48,491 nucleotides of DNA from positions 1-48,491 of the forward strand of contig CANQRY010000005.1 of NCBI GenBank assembly GCA_947626335.1, read 5' to 3'. Positions within the stretch are counted from its first letter, which is position 1, and every line of letters starts with the position of its first letter. The translations under genes and the position numbers were made by a program. Origin of the DNA: an uncultured Clostridia bacterium (GTDB lineage: Bacteria; Bacillota; Clostridia; TANB77; CAG-508). Shown one piece after another: positions 9,501 through 16,996 of this stretch. The notes under the pieces are model-generated. The model was not told the origin of the DNA, made no database searches, and saw only the letters and a program-made list of their open reading frames with translations.

Positions 9501-12500
9501 TAGATAACAAGCTTCATATTAGAATGCAAGTAAAAGATGTTTTTAATTTTCCTAGTGTTCGTGCACTTGCTAAATATATTGAGCAAATGCCTAATTATAA
9601 AGGCTCAAATACTAAACAAATTACTAAAATTGCAAATCAAGATTCTTATATTGCAAGTTCTGCACAAAAAAGAATTTATTATACAGTTCAAAAAGAAGGC
9701 GAAAACTCTATTACTTATAACACCCCTGGTGGACTTATATTTAAGGAATCACCAGATATTGTTAAACTTGAAAATAGTTTTACAAAGTTAATAGAACTAA
9801 ATGAGGCTTTACGTACATATTTTGTTTTAGAAGAAGACGAAGTAAAACAAAAAATTATACCACCTTTTAAATTTAAATTAGAAGTAATTAATGCAAATTC
9901 TAATAATATGGTGGAATTATTTGATTCATTTATTAAGCCTTTCGATTTATCTAAGGCACCTCTTTTTAGAGCAAAACTTGCTTTGCTAGAAGATGGAAAA
10001 GCTATTTTGTTACTTGATATGCACCATATTATTTGTGATGGAGAATCTACTCATATTTTTCTTGATGAATTATGCGAGTATTATAAAGGAAATTCTGTTA
10101 CTCCTTCTCCTATTGATTATAAGGATTATGCTTATTGGGAAAAACAAGAAATGGATTCTTATGAATATAAGGAAATGGAGAAATATTGGTTAGAAAAATT
10201 TAGTGAAGAAATTCCAACTTTAAATATGCCTACTAGCTTTTCTCGCCCTGCAAGCCTTACATTTGATGGTCATAAATTAACAAATAAATTAGAAAATGCT
10301 GATAAAATTCATGATTTATGTAACAGCTTAAAAATTACACCTTACCAATTCTTTTTGGCAATGTATTACATTTTGTTATATGAATACACTGGTCAAGATG
10401 ATATTATAGTTGGAACTCCTGTTGTAGGAAGGCCTCAAAAAGAATTACATTCTATTGTTGGAATGTTTGTTAATACTTTGGCTTTAAGGGGAAAAATACT
10501 TCCAGAAGAAACTGTTTTTGACTTCATAAGTAGAATGTCTACTAATATTTTGGAAGATTTTAAAAATGATTTTTACCCTTTTGATGAGCTTATAAATAAA
10601 TTAAAAATAGAAAAAGACCCTAGTAGGAATCCTTTGTTTGATACAATGTTTGTTTATCAAAATGAAGGTATGAAAGAAGTGCATTTAGGAAATCTTACTG
10701 CTAATTATTATATACCAGATTCATCTATTTCTAAATTTGATTTTACTTTAGAGGTTTTGCCTGATAAAAATAATTTTGTATGTAATTTAGAGTATAATAA
10801 ACATTTATATAAAGATGAATTTATGAAAGACTTTTTGATGCATTATTTGCAATTAGTAAATTGCATTTTAGAAAACCCACATGTTTTTGTAAAAGAGGTT
10901 TCAATTTTAACCCCTTCTGAAGAAAAACAGATTTTCGAAGAATTTAACTCATGTAATTCTAAATTATTAGAAAATGAAACAGTAATATCTCTTTTTGAAA
11001 AACAAGTAAAAAATAATCCTGAAAAAACAGCTATTATTTTTGAAAATACAAAATTATCTTATGATGATTTAAATAAAAAAACAAATCAAATAGCAAATTT
11101 CCTTATTTCTAAAAATATAAAAAGAAATTCTGTTATTGGTATTTTGCTTCCTCGCATGTCAGAAGCTATTATTTGTATGCTTGGCATTTTAAAAGCAGGC
11201 TGTGCGTATATGTTAATTGATTATAATTTACCTTATGATAGAATTTTGTATATTCTAGAAAATAGTAAGGCCCCTTTATTATTTACAAATAAGGATGTTA
11301 AAACTATTGATTATGCTAATACATGTTTTATTGAAGACGAAAACTTTAATTTATATCGCAGTGATAACCCTTCTGTTTTTATTAGTGAAGATGATTTATT
11401 TAGCGTAATTTATACCTCAGGCTCTACTGGTACTCCAAAAGGAGTTATGCTAAAACGTAAAGGCGTAGTTAATTTACTTCTTAATTACAAACTAGTACTT
11501 CATACAGATATTTGTGAAAACTTTATTAGTATAAGTACAGTTTCATTTGATATGTTTATAGTAGAAACTTTCATACCGCTTCTTTCTGGTAAAACAATGG
11601 TTTTAACTAATGAAGAGGAACAAAAAATACCTGTTACTATGGCAGAAGTAATTAAAAACCATAATATAGACTTTCTTTTAACAACTCCTAGTCGTATTGA
11701 ACTACTTTTAAGTGCTACTACTATAGATTGCTTAAAAAGTTTAAAAGTTATTCAGTTAGGTGGAGAAGTATTTACTCCTGATCTTTATTCAAGACTTTCT
11801 AAAGTGACTCAAGCTAACATTTATAATGGTTATGGTCCTACAGAAATAACAGCATGTTGTTCATGTGCACTTATTAAAAATGCTAATAACATTACTATTG
11901 GAAAACCTTTTGAATATGATTCTATTTATATTTGTAACCAAAATTTAGGACTTTGCCCTAAATATGTTCCTGGTGAAATTTGTGTTGGCGGAAAAGGTGT
12001 AGCAAATGGATATTTAAATTCTCCAGAATTAACACAAAAAAGTTTTGTTAAAAACCCTTATGGAGAAGGTACATTATACAGAACTGGTGATATTGGATAT
12101 TTCAGAGATGATGGAAATATTGTATATATAGGAAGAAGAGATTTTCAAATTAAAATAAGAGGTCTTCGTGTAGAATTATCTGAAATTGAAAATAAAATAT
12201 TAGAACTTCCAGAAATTAAAAGCTGCTCTGTTATTTATAAAAAAGAAAAAAATGATGCTTACCTTGTTTGCTTTTATACTATAAATACTAAAATAGAAGA
12301 TTCTAAAATTCGTAGTAATCTTAAGAAAAGCCTTCCACTATATATGGTTCCAAAATATATGGTTTGTTTGGAGAATATGCCAATTACTGCAAATGGAAAA
12401 ATAAATAAAAAATTACTAGAAAATTATGAAATTGCAAAAGAGCAAGATAGAAGCTATGTTGCTCCTCAAACAGATTTTGAAAAATTAGCCTGCCATGTTT

Positions 12501-13894
12501 GGGAACAACTTCTTAATACTAAGGTTGGTATTGAAGATGATATTTTTGAACTTGGTGCAGATTCTTTGCTTGCTATTAAATTTAAAACTGAATTATTAGC
12601 AAATGAAATTAACATACCATATTCTGATATTTTTAAATATACTACTATAAAAGAATTAGGAGAGTCTTATTATAAGGCTATTCCAGCAAGTGTAAATGCA
12701 GTTTATACTGAAAATATTAAAGATATTTCAGCCATACTTGATAAAAACTCTGTAAATAATATAAAGCCTTCTTTATTAGAAACAAAAACTTGCAATAACG
12801 TACTATTACTTGGCGGAAACGGCTTTGTTGGTATGCATATTTTAGATGAGTTTATTAAAAATGATACTGGTAATATTTATTGTATAATTCGTAATAAAAA
12901 TAATAAAAATGCTAAAGAGCGTTTTATTGATACTTTACATTTTTATTTTGGTAATAAATTAGATAATTTTATTGGCAAAAGAATTTTTATTATAGAAGCT
13001 AATATTACAGAAGAAAACTTTGGTCTTCCTTATAAGGATTTCGAGGAATTAACAAATAATATTTCTATTGTTGTAGATTCTGCTGCTATGGTAAAACACT
13101 ATGGAGATAGTAATAAATTTAAACATATAAATGTTGACTTAACTAAAAATATTATACATTATTGCTTAAAGTATAATAAACGTTTATTATATATTTCAAC
13201 TATTAGTGTTGCAGGAAATAGTGTCTCTTCTGATTTAAAACAAAATGATATTACATTTTCTGAATCATGTTTTTACATTGGACAAAAGCTAGATAATTTA
13301 TATGTTAAAAGTAAATTTGATGCAGAAAAACTAGTATTTGATGGTATTTCTAACGGATTAAATGCTCAAATTTTGCGTTTAGGAAATATTACTAACCGTT
13401 ACGCAGACGGAAAATTCCAAATAAATTCAGATGAAAATGCTTTTGTAAATAGAATTAAATCATTTATGCAAATAGGATTTATTCCTAATAATTTAGCAGA
13501 GCTTCCTTTAGAATTTACTCCCGTAGACATATGCGCTACTGCTATTATAAATATTTTACAAAATTATAATAAAAGCTTATCTGTATTTCATTTATATAAT
13601 GATAATTTTATAAAAATGAATGATTTTATAAATTTTGCAGAAAAAAACGGACATAAAATGACTTTATGTTCTGAAACTGAATTTCAAAATAAAATAAATG
13701 AAATGCTTAAAAATGATGGCGGAAAAGATAAATTATCTGGTATTATAACAGATATTGATTTTATAAAAGATTTATCTTATACTAATAATGTAAATACAAC
13801 TTGTGAACTTACTAAATTCTTCTTACATCAGCTAAACTTTCATTGGCCTATTATAGATACAAATTATTTAAAAAAATATTTATTAAATTTATAA
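6533..13894 (+). CDS. Dimodular nonribosomal peptide synthetase, C-A-T-C-A-T-R
   Basis: A 2,453-residue assembly line. C1 spans about 3-440 with HHIISD at 132-137; A1 about 455-935 (YTSGSTGMPKG, NGYGPSETT, YKTGDL, NGKID); T1 has LGGDSL with the phosphopantetheine Ser980; C2 about 1038-1460 with HHIICD at 1164-1169; A2 about 1481-1955 (YTSGSTGTPKG, NGYGPTEIT, YRTGDI, NGKIN); T2 has LGADSL with Ser2011. The terminal NAD(P)H-dependent thioester reductase spans about 2083-2453, with GGNGFVG at 2094-2100 and a Tyr2257/Lys2261 YxxxK pair. No epimerase or thioesterase is present. The order predicts reductive release of a dipeptide aldehyde. The N-terminal C domain fits starter-type N-acylation. All catalytic motifs look intact. 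This organisation is known from gut Clostridia that make peptide aldehydes and pyrazinones. The exact product is unknown. Confidence 0.95.
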   Translation: MGEILYSLTNSQKSIYLTEEYASNTNLNNISGCIKIKEPIDFSSLEKALNIFVQKNDAVRLRIVLDNGTPKQYVKEYKQFSVPIFELENDNDLNNLNKQAVNTVFNFIDSDLFSFYLFKFPNLTGGFVFSFHHIISDAWSTSLFLNEVMQIYTNLINKEEVNYSLNSSYIDYINSENEYISSSKFEKDKEFWNTYFASSPELAKITDNITESGSEAARECFHLEKNMNEQVLDFCKNHHCSVYTFFLCIFSIYLSKINNMKNPIIGTPVLNRSNFKEKNTCGMYISTIPFKSDVKPDSNFSNFLKDTSVLQMSIYRHQKYPYTLLLEELKQKYNYTQNLYDVVFSYQNARDNNKECKTPYSSHWLFNGQTVETLEIHFFDMDDTGDFDIFYDYQISKLTKEDVTKIHNRILNIVLQVIKNPNILLKDIEIATLEEKKQILNDFNNTFVPYDKNEEIVNVFEKQVKNHENEIALVFENETYTYLELNKKANELARFLIKQGAKPNDKIAIYLPRCSNIIVSMLAIKKAGCAYLLVESSLPIDRICYMLTNSNASFVITNKELYKKEITSCILLENVPFGSIDNNNLNLPCPPEDYLSVVYTSGSTGMPKGILVKNFSMLNLVLGYLNSMNADKLNNFISICSVSFDMFAAEVWIPLLLGKKLVLANEEESKNPILMSNLIEKEAIEFMLITSSKMNLLLLNSNTSKCLNILKAIQLGGEVLNSEFYSKLVHYTNAKIYNGYGPSETTSCATCKMVTSSNDITIGKPLPNVKIYICNEHLNLCPPEITGELCIAGDGVSYGYVNNIELTNKNFVKNPFGDGLLYKTGDLAKFLPNGEIAYIGRNDSQVKIRGLRIELEEINKVILKHDSVQNCVTVVKKVNGVDSICCYLVANNFNKDALKDYASKKLPYYMVPSHFVLLNELPITANGKIDLKALPDILVTSEYIKPETSMEKAITDLWENVLNIKNVSVTSNFFELGGDSLSAIKFIADLDNKLHIRMQVKDVFNFPSVRALAKYIEQMPNYKGSNTKQITKIANQDSYIASSAQKRIYYTVQKEGENSITYNTPGGLIFKESPDIVKLENSFTKLIELNEALRTYFVLEEDEVKQKIIPPFKFKLEVINANSNNMVELFDSFIKPFDLSKAPLFRAKLALLEDGKAILLLDMHHIICDGESTHIFLDELCEYYKGNSVTPSPIDYKDYAYWEKQEMDSYEYKEMEKYWLEKFSEEIPTLNMPTSFSRPASLTFDGHKLTNKLENADKIHDLCNSLKITPYQFFLAMYYILLYEYTGQDDIIVGTPVVGRPQKELHSIVGMFVNTLALRGKILPEETVFDFISRMSTNILEDFKNDFYPFDELINKLKIEKDPSRNPLFDTMFVYQNEGMKEVHLGNLTANYYIPDSSISKFDFTLEVLPDKNNFVCNLEYNKHLYKDEFMKDFLMHYLQLVNCILENPHVFVKEVSILTPSEEKQIFEEFNSCNSKLLENETVISLFEKQVKNNPEKTAIIFENTKLSYDDLNKKTNQIANFLISKNIKRNSVIGILLPRMSEAIICMLGILKAGCAYMLIDYNLPYDRILYILENSKAPLLFTNKDVKTIDYANTCFIEDENFNLYRSDNPSVFISEDDLFSVIYTSGSTGTPKGVMLKRKGVVNLLLNYKLVLHTDICENFISISTVSFDMFIVETFIPLLSGKTMVLTNEEEQKIPVTMAEVIKNHNIDFLLTTPSRIELLLSATTIDCLKSLKVIQLGGEVFTPDLYSRLSKVTQANIYNGYGPTEITACCSCALIKNANNITIGKPFEYDSIYICNQNLGLCPKYVPGEICVGGKGVANGYLNSPELTQKSFVKNPYGEGTLYRTGDIGYFRDDGNIVYIGRRDFQIKIRGLRVELSEIENKILELPEIKSCSVIYKKEKNDAYLVCFYTINTKIEDSKIRSNLKKSLPLYMVPKYMVCLENMPITANGKINKKLLENYEIAKEQDRSYVAPQTDFEKLACHVWEQLLNTKVGIEDDIFELGADSLLAIKFKTELLANEINIPYSDIFKYTTIKELGESYYKAIPASVNAVYTENIKDISAILDKNSVNNIKPSLLETKTCNNVLLLGGNGFVGMHILDEFIKNDTGNIYCIIRNKNNKNAKERFIDTLHFYFGNKLDNFIGKRIFIIEANITEENFGLPYKDFEELTNNISIVVDSAAMVKHYGDSNKFKHINVDLTKNIIHYCLKYNKRLLYISTISVAGNSVSSDLKQNDITFSESCFYIGQKLDNLYVKSKFDAEKLVFDGISNGLNAQILRLGNITNRYADGKFQINSDENAFVNRIKSFMQIGFIPNNLAELPLEFTPVDICATAIINILQNYNKSLSVFHLYNDNFIKMNDFINFAEKNGHKMTLCSETEFQNKINEMLKNDGGKDKLSGIITDIDFIKDLSYTNNVNTTCELTKFFLHQLNFHWPIIDTNYLKKYLLNL

Positions 13895-13916
13895 TTTAAA
13901 AATAGGGGGAAAACAA

Positions 13917-15734
13917 ATGAACAATATTGGGTCTTTGGTTTTAATGATTATTTCTGAAATTTTAATAATTGGAGTTTATGTTCTTATAAGACAAACAACT
14001 AGAAAAAACCAACTTAAAACTGCTTTTAACTGGATTTTATTTGCGTTTTTTATATGGACACTTGGTTCTATTTTGCAAATTTTATTTCAAAATTCAAATA
14101 TTGAACCTGTATTTTTCGAGAAAATTGCATGTATTGGAGTTGCATTTTCTCCGGTAATATTTTTACTAATGTCTATTATATTCGCAAAAACGAAAATTAC
14201 ATTTAAATGGCCTTATGCCTTGCTTTTTGTAATACCTATTACAACTATAATTATTACATTTACTAATGATTATAACCATTTAATGTTTAAAAATTACTCT
14301 ATTTACTCTACAGAAATGGAATACGGATCATATTTTCCAATTCACTCTCTTTATACTTATTTATTATTTGGAATTGGGCTTGTTATATTTTTAAGATATT
14401 CAATTAAAAATTCCGGATTCTTTTCAAAACAGTCAATTTTGATAATTATTGGAACACTAATTCCTTTTGCAGCAAATGTAGTTGGTATGTTAAATATTAT
14501 TCCACTTACTACTTATTCTACGCCTATTACATTTACATTTATGATATTATTATATGCAGTAGCAATATTCAAATTTGATTTTATGAAAGTAACACCAATT
14601 GCCCTTCAGAAAATTGTAGATAGAATATCTGATGGTTATATTGTTCTCGATACTGAAGATATAATTATTGATTTTAATAAAACATTTTTACATATGTTTG
14701 GGTTTTCGGCAAATGAATTAAGAGGCGTAAATTTATTTGAAGTTTCTATAAAAGATGAAGAAAAGCGTTATTTTTCACGTGAAGATCAAGCTTTTATTAA
14801 AAAAGCCATTGCATCTATAAAATCTTCTGATAAAACATATAGCTTTGATAAAACAGTGGAAAACTTAGATGCATATTTTCATATAGAGTTTAGTGGAATT
14901 AGAGATAAAGGTAATTTTTTAGGAACTTTAATTTTATTTAAAGATACTACTCAGCATATGCACGATATGCAAACTATTAAAGAAAATCAAAATATGCTTA
15001 TGGAAAGAGAACGTTTAGCTTCACTTGGACAATTAATTGGTGGCATTGCACACAACTTAAAAACACCTATTATGTCCATAGCTGGTGCAGCAGAAGGCCT
15101 AACAGATTTAACTAAAGAATATGAATCATCTGTTGGTGACCCTGAAGTTACGACTGAGGACCATCATGCTATAGCAAAAGATATGTATGAATGGATAGAT
15201 AAAATTAAAAATTATACGGAATATATGTCAGACGTAATTACTGCAGTAAAAGGACAAGCTGTTACTTTGTCAGAGGAGCAAGCTGTTTCATTTAACTTAG
15301 ATGAACTTGTAAAACGTGTTGATATTTTAATGAAACATGAACTTAAAAATGCTTTAATTACTTTAAATATTAAAATGGAAGCAGATCCTAATATAGTTTT
15401 AAAAGGAAATATAAATAGTTTAGTACAAGTTATAAATAATATGATTTCAAATGCTATTCAAGCATATAATGGCAAAACAAATGAAGAAATTAACTTAATT
15501 TTAGCTCAAAGTGGTAAAAACGTAACTATTTCTATTGAAGATAAAGCAGGAGGACTTCCAAAAGAAGTCCAAGAAAAATTATTTAAAGAAATGATTACAA
15601 CAAAAGGTAAAAATGGTACAGGACTTGGACTATTTATGTCATATTCTACAATTCGTGCTCACTTTAATGGTAATATTACTTATGACACTAAAAATGGCGA
15701 AGGAACTAAATTTAATATTATTTTACCTGTTTAA
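13917..15734 (+). CDS. Sensor histidine kinase with N-terminal 7TM region and PAS domain
   Basis: A 605-residue kinase. Residues about 1-220 form seven hydrophobic segments, like the 7TM sensor region found at the N-terminus of some histidine kinases. A PAS domain follows at about 232-345 (DRISDGYIVLDTEDIIIDFN). The dimerisation/phosphoacceptor segment is LASLGQLIGGIAHNLKTPI with His379, and the ATP-binding domain shows NNMISNAIQAY (N box), DKAGGLP (G1) and GTGLGLF (G2). It starts 22 nt after the NRPS stop with a TAGGGGG site, so it is almost certainly on the NRPS transcript, and it ends at a terminator. The 7TM region could detect a membrane-soluble ligand. The probable partner is the receiver/HD-GYP protein next door; the pairing is inference. 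Confidence 0.9.
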   Translation: MNNIGSLVLMIISEILIIGVYVLIRQTTRKNQLKTAFNWILFAFFIWTLGSILQILFQNSNIEPVFFEKIACIGVAFSPVIFLLMSIIFAKTKITFKWPYALLFVIPITTIIITFTNDYNHLMFKNYSIYSTEMEYGSYFPIHSLYTYLLFGIGLVIFLRYSIKNSGFFSKQSILIIIGTLIPFAANVVGMLNIIPLTTYSTPITFTFMILLYAVAIFKFDFMKVTPIALQKIVDRISDGYIVLDTEDIIIDFNKTFLHMFGFSANELRGVNLFEVSIKDEEKRYFSREDQAFIKKAIASIKSSDKTYSFDKTVENLDAYFHIEFSGIRDKGNFLGTLILFKDTTQHMHDMQTIKENQNMLMERERLASLGQLIGGIAHNLKTPIMSIAGAAEGLTDLTKEYESSVGDPEVTTEDHHAIAKDMYEWIDKIKNYTEYMSDVITAVKGQAVTLSEEQAVSFNLDELVKRVDILMKHELKNALITLNIKMEADPNIVLKGNINSLVQVINNMISNAIQAYNGKTNEEINLILAQSGKNVTISIEDKAGGLPKEVQEKLFKEMITTKGKNGTGLGLFMSYSTIRAHFNGNITYDTKNGEGTKFNIILPV

Positions 15735-15743
15735 TATTATATT

Positions 15744-15779
15744 AAAACTAGTTATTACAAAAAATAGCTAGTTTTTTTA
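15744..15779 (+). terminator. Rho-independent terminator after the histidine kinase
   Basis: AAAACTAGTTATT (15744-15756) pairs with AATAGCTAGTTTT (15763-15775) with one G-T pair, followed by T residues. It ends the NRPS-kinase unit, so the response regulator at 15897 uses its own promoter. Confidence 0.8.
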
Positions 15780-15797
15780 TATTTTTTATTAAAAAAA

Positions 15798-15827
15798 TTG
15801 TAAAAAAATTACAAATTATGATATAAT
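15798..15827 (+). promoter_or_regulatory. Predicted promoter for the HD-GYP response regulator, with overlapping inverted repeat
   Basis: TTGTAA (15798-15803), an 18-nt spacer and TATAAT (15822-15827). The -35 is one arm of an inverted repeat, TTGTAA and TTACAA (15798-15803 and 15809-15814), which could be an operator for a dimeric regulator. The leader is about 60 nt long. Confidence 0.5.
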
Positions 15828-15896
15828 TCGATTAATAAAAGTTACGCTAAAGATGAAGTGCCTTTTTTAGGTAAGTAAATTAATGTGGGGAAAGGA

Positions 15897-16958
15897 ATGA
15901 AGTATTTTATGAGAAAAAATATGCAATCTACTACTGGCTCTGGATACAAAATAATTGCAGTAGATGATGAAGAAGGAATTGTTGATTCTTTATCTGTATT
16001 TTTAAAACGTTCTGGATATAATTTAACTGGCGTAACAGACCCAATGGAGGCAATAGAACTTGTTAAAAATGAACATTTTGATTTAATGATACTAGACTTT
16101 ATTATGACACCTATTCATGGTGATAAAGTAGTTGAGGAAATTAGAAAATTTAATAAAGAGCTATATATTTTACTATTAACAGGTCATAAAGATTTAGCTC
16201 CACCACTTGAAACAATTAGAAAATTAGATATTCAAGGTTATTGCGAAAAAAGTGATAAATTTGACCAATTATTACTTCTTATTGAATCTGGCATAAAATC
16301 AATTGAGCAAATGAATGAAATTAAAAGAATAAATGGTGAATTATCAGAAACTATTGATAAATTGGAAAAAGCATATTTAGATAGTATTGAAACTTTAAGA
16401 TATACTGTTGAAGCAAAAGACCCATATACTAAAGGTCATTCTGATAGAGTTTCTAGCTATTCAGTACTAATTGGAAAATATCTTGGCCTTTCTGAAGATG
16501 ACTTAAAAACTTTAAGAATTGGCGGATTATTCCACGATATTGGAAAAATAGGAATTCCAGATAGTATTTTATTAAAAGACTCTAAATTAACAGATGATGA
16601 GTATTCTGAAATTAAAAATCATCCATCTATTGGTGCACATATTTTATGCAATGCAGAGGCTTTTCAAGATATTATACCTATTGTTAAGCACCATCATGAA
16701 AGATTTGATGGAAGAGGTTACCCGGGAAAATTAAAGGGCGAAGACATTCCATATTTTGCTCGTATCGCAGCAGTTGCTGATACTTTTGATGCAATGACTT
16801 CAAAAAGAACTTATAGAGATAGTCTTCCTTTAGATGTAGTAAAAGAGGAAATTGAAGACTGCTCTGGAACTCAGTTTGACCCTAAAATTGCAAAAGTATT
16901 TTTAGATATTTTAAATAATCATTATGATGAAATTAAAAAAATACAGAATGAATTTTAA
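15897..16958 (+). CDS. Response regulator, receiver domain fused to HD-GYP phosphodiesterase
   Basis: An N-terminal receiver domain (IIAVDDEEGIVDSL acidic pocket; phosphoacceptor Asp in MILDFIMTP; KSDK region) is followed by a short helix and an HD-GYP domain. The metal and signature motifs are all present: HSDRV, GGLFHDIGKIGIP, KNHPSIGA, and HHERFDGRGYPG. HD-GYP enzymes hydrolyse cyclic-di-GMP, so phosphorylation by a kinase would tune the level of that second messenger. Start: GGGG six bases before the ATG at 15897 is the best choice (353 residues); a GTG at 15885 in the same frame is possible but has a weak site. It lies just after the NRPS-linked kinase in the same orientation, with its own promoter. 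No GGDEF cyclase is in the window. Confidence 0.9.
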   Translation: MKYFMRKNMQSTTGSGYKIIAVDDEEGIVDSLSVFLKRSGYNLTGVTDPMEAIELVKNEHFDLMILDFIMTPIHGDKVVEEIRKFNKELYILLLTGHKDLAPPLETIRKLDIQGYCEKSDKFDQLLLLIESGIKSIEQMNEIKRINGELSETIDKLEKAYLDSIETLRYTVEAKDPYTKGHSDRVSSYSVLIGKYLGLSEDDLKTLRIGGLFHDIGKIGIPDSILLKDSKLTDDEYSEIKNHPSIGAHILCNAEAFQDIIPIVKHHHERFDGRGYPGKLKGEDIPYFARIAAVADTFDAMTSKRTYRDSLPLDVVKEEIEDCSGTQFDPKIAKVFLDILNNHYDEIKKIQNEF

Positions 16959-16965
16959 TAAAAAA

Positions 16966-16996
16966 ATACCCCCAGAAAATTTTCTGGGGATTTTTT
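16966..16996. terminator. Bidirectional terminator between the response regulator and the convergent protease
   Basis: CCCCAGAAAA and TTTTCTGGGG (16970-16989) make a 10-bp perfect palindrome, with an A-run on the left and a T-run on the right. It serves both convergent genes. Confidence 0.85.

Noticed and set aside
9256..9510. Minus-strand ORF inside the NRPS
   Set aside because: Shadow of the coding strand with no ribosome binding site or recognisable protein.
15828..15896. Possible cyclic-di-GMP (GEMM) riboswitch before the HD-GYP gene (bases such as ACGCTAAAG and TAGGTAAG)
   Set aside because: The leader is only about 60 nt and lacks the paired P2/P3 helices and tetraloop receptor; the resemblance is a few short words in A/T-rich sequence.
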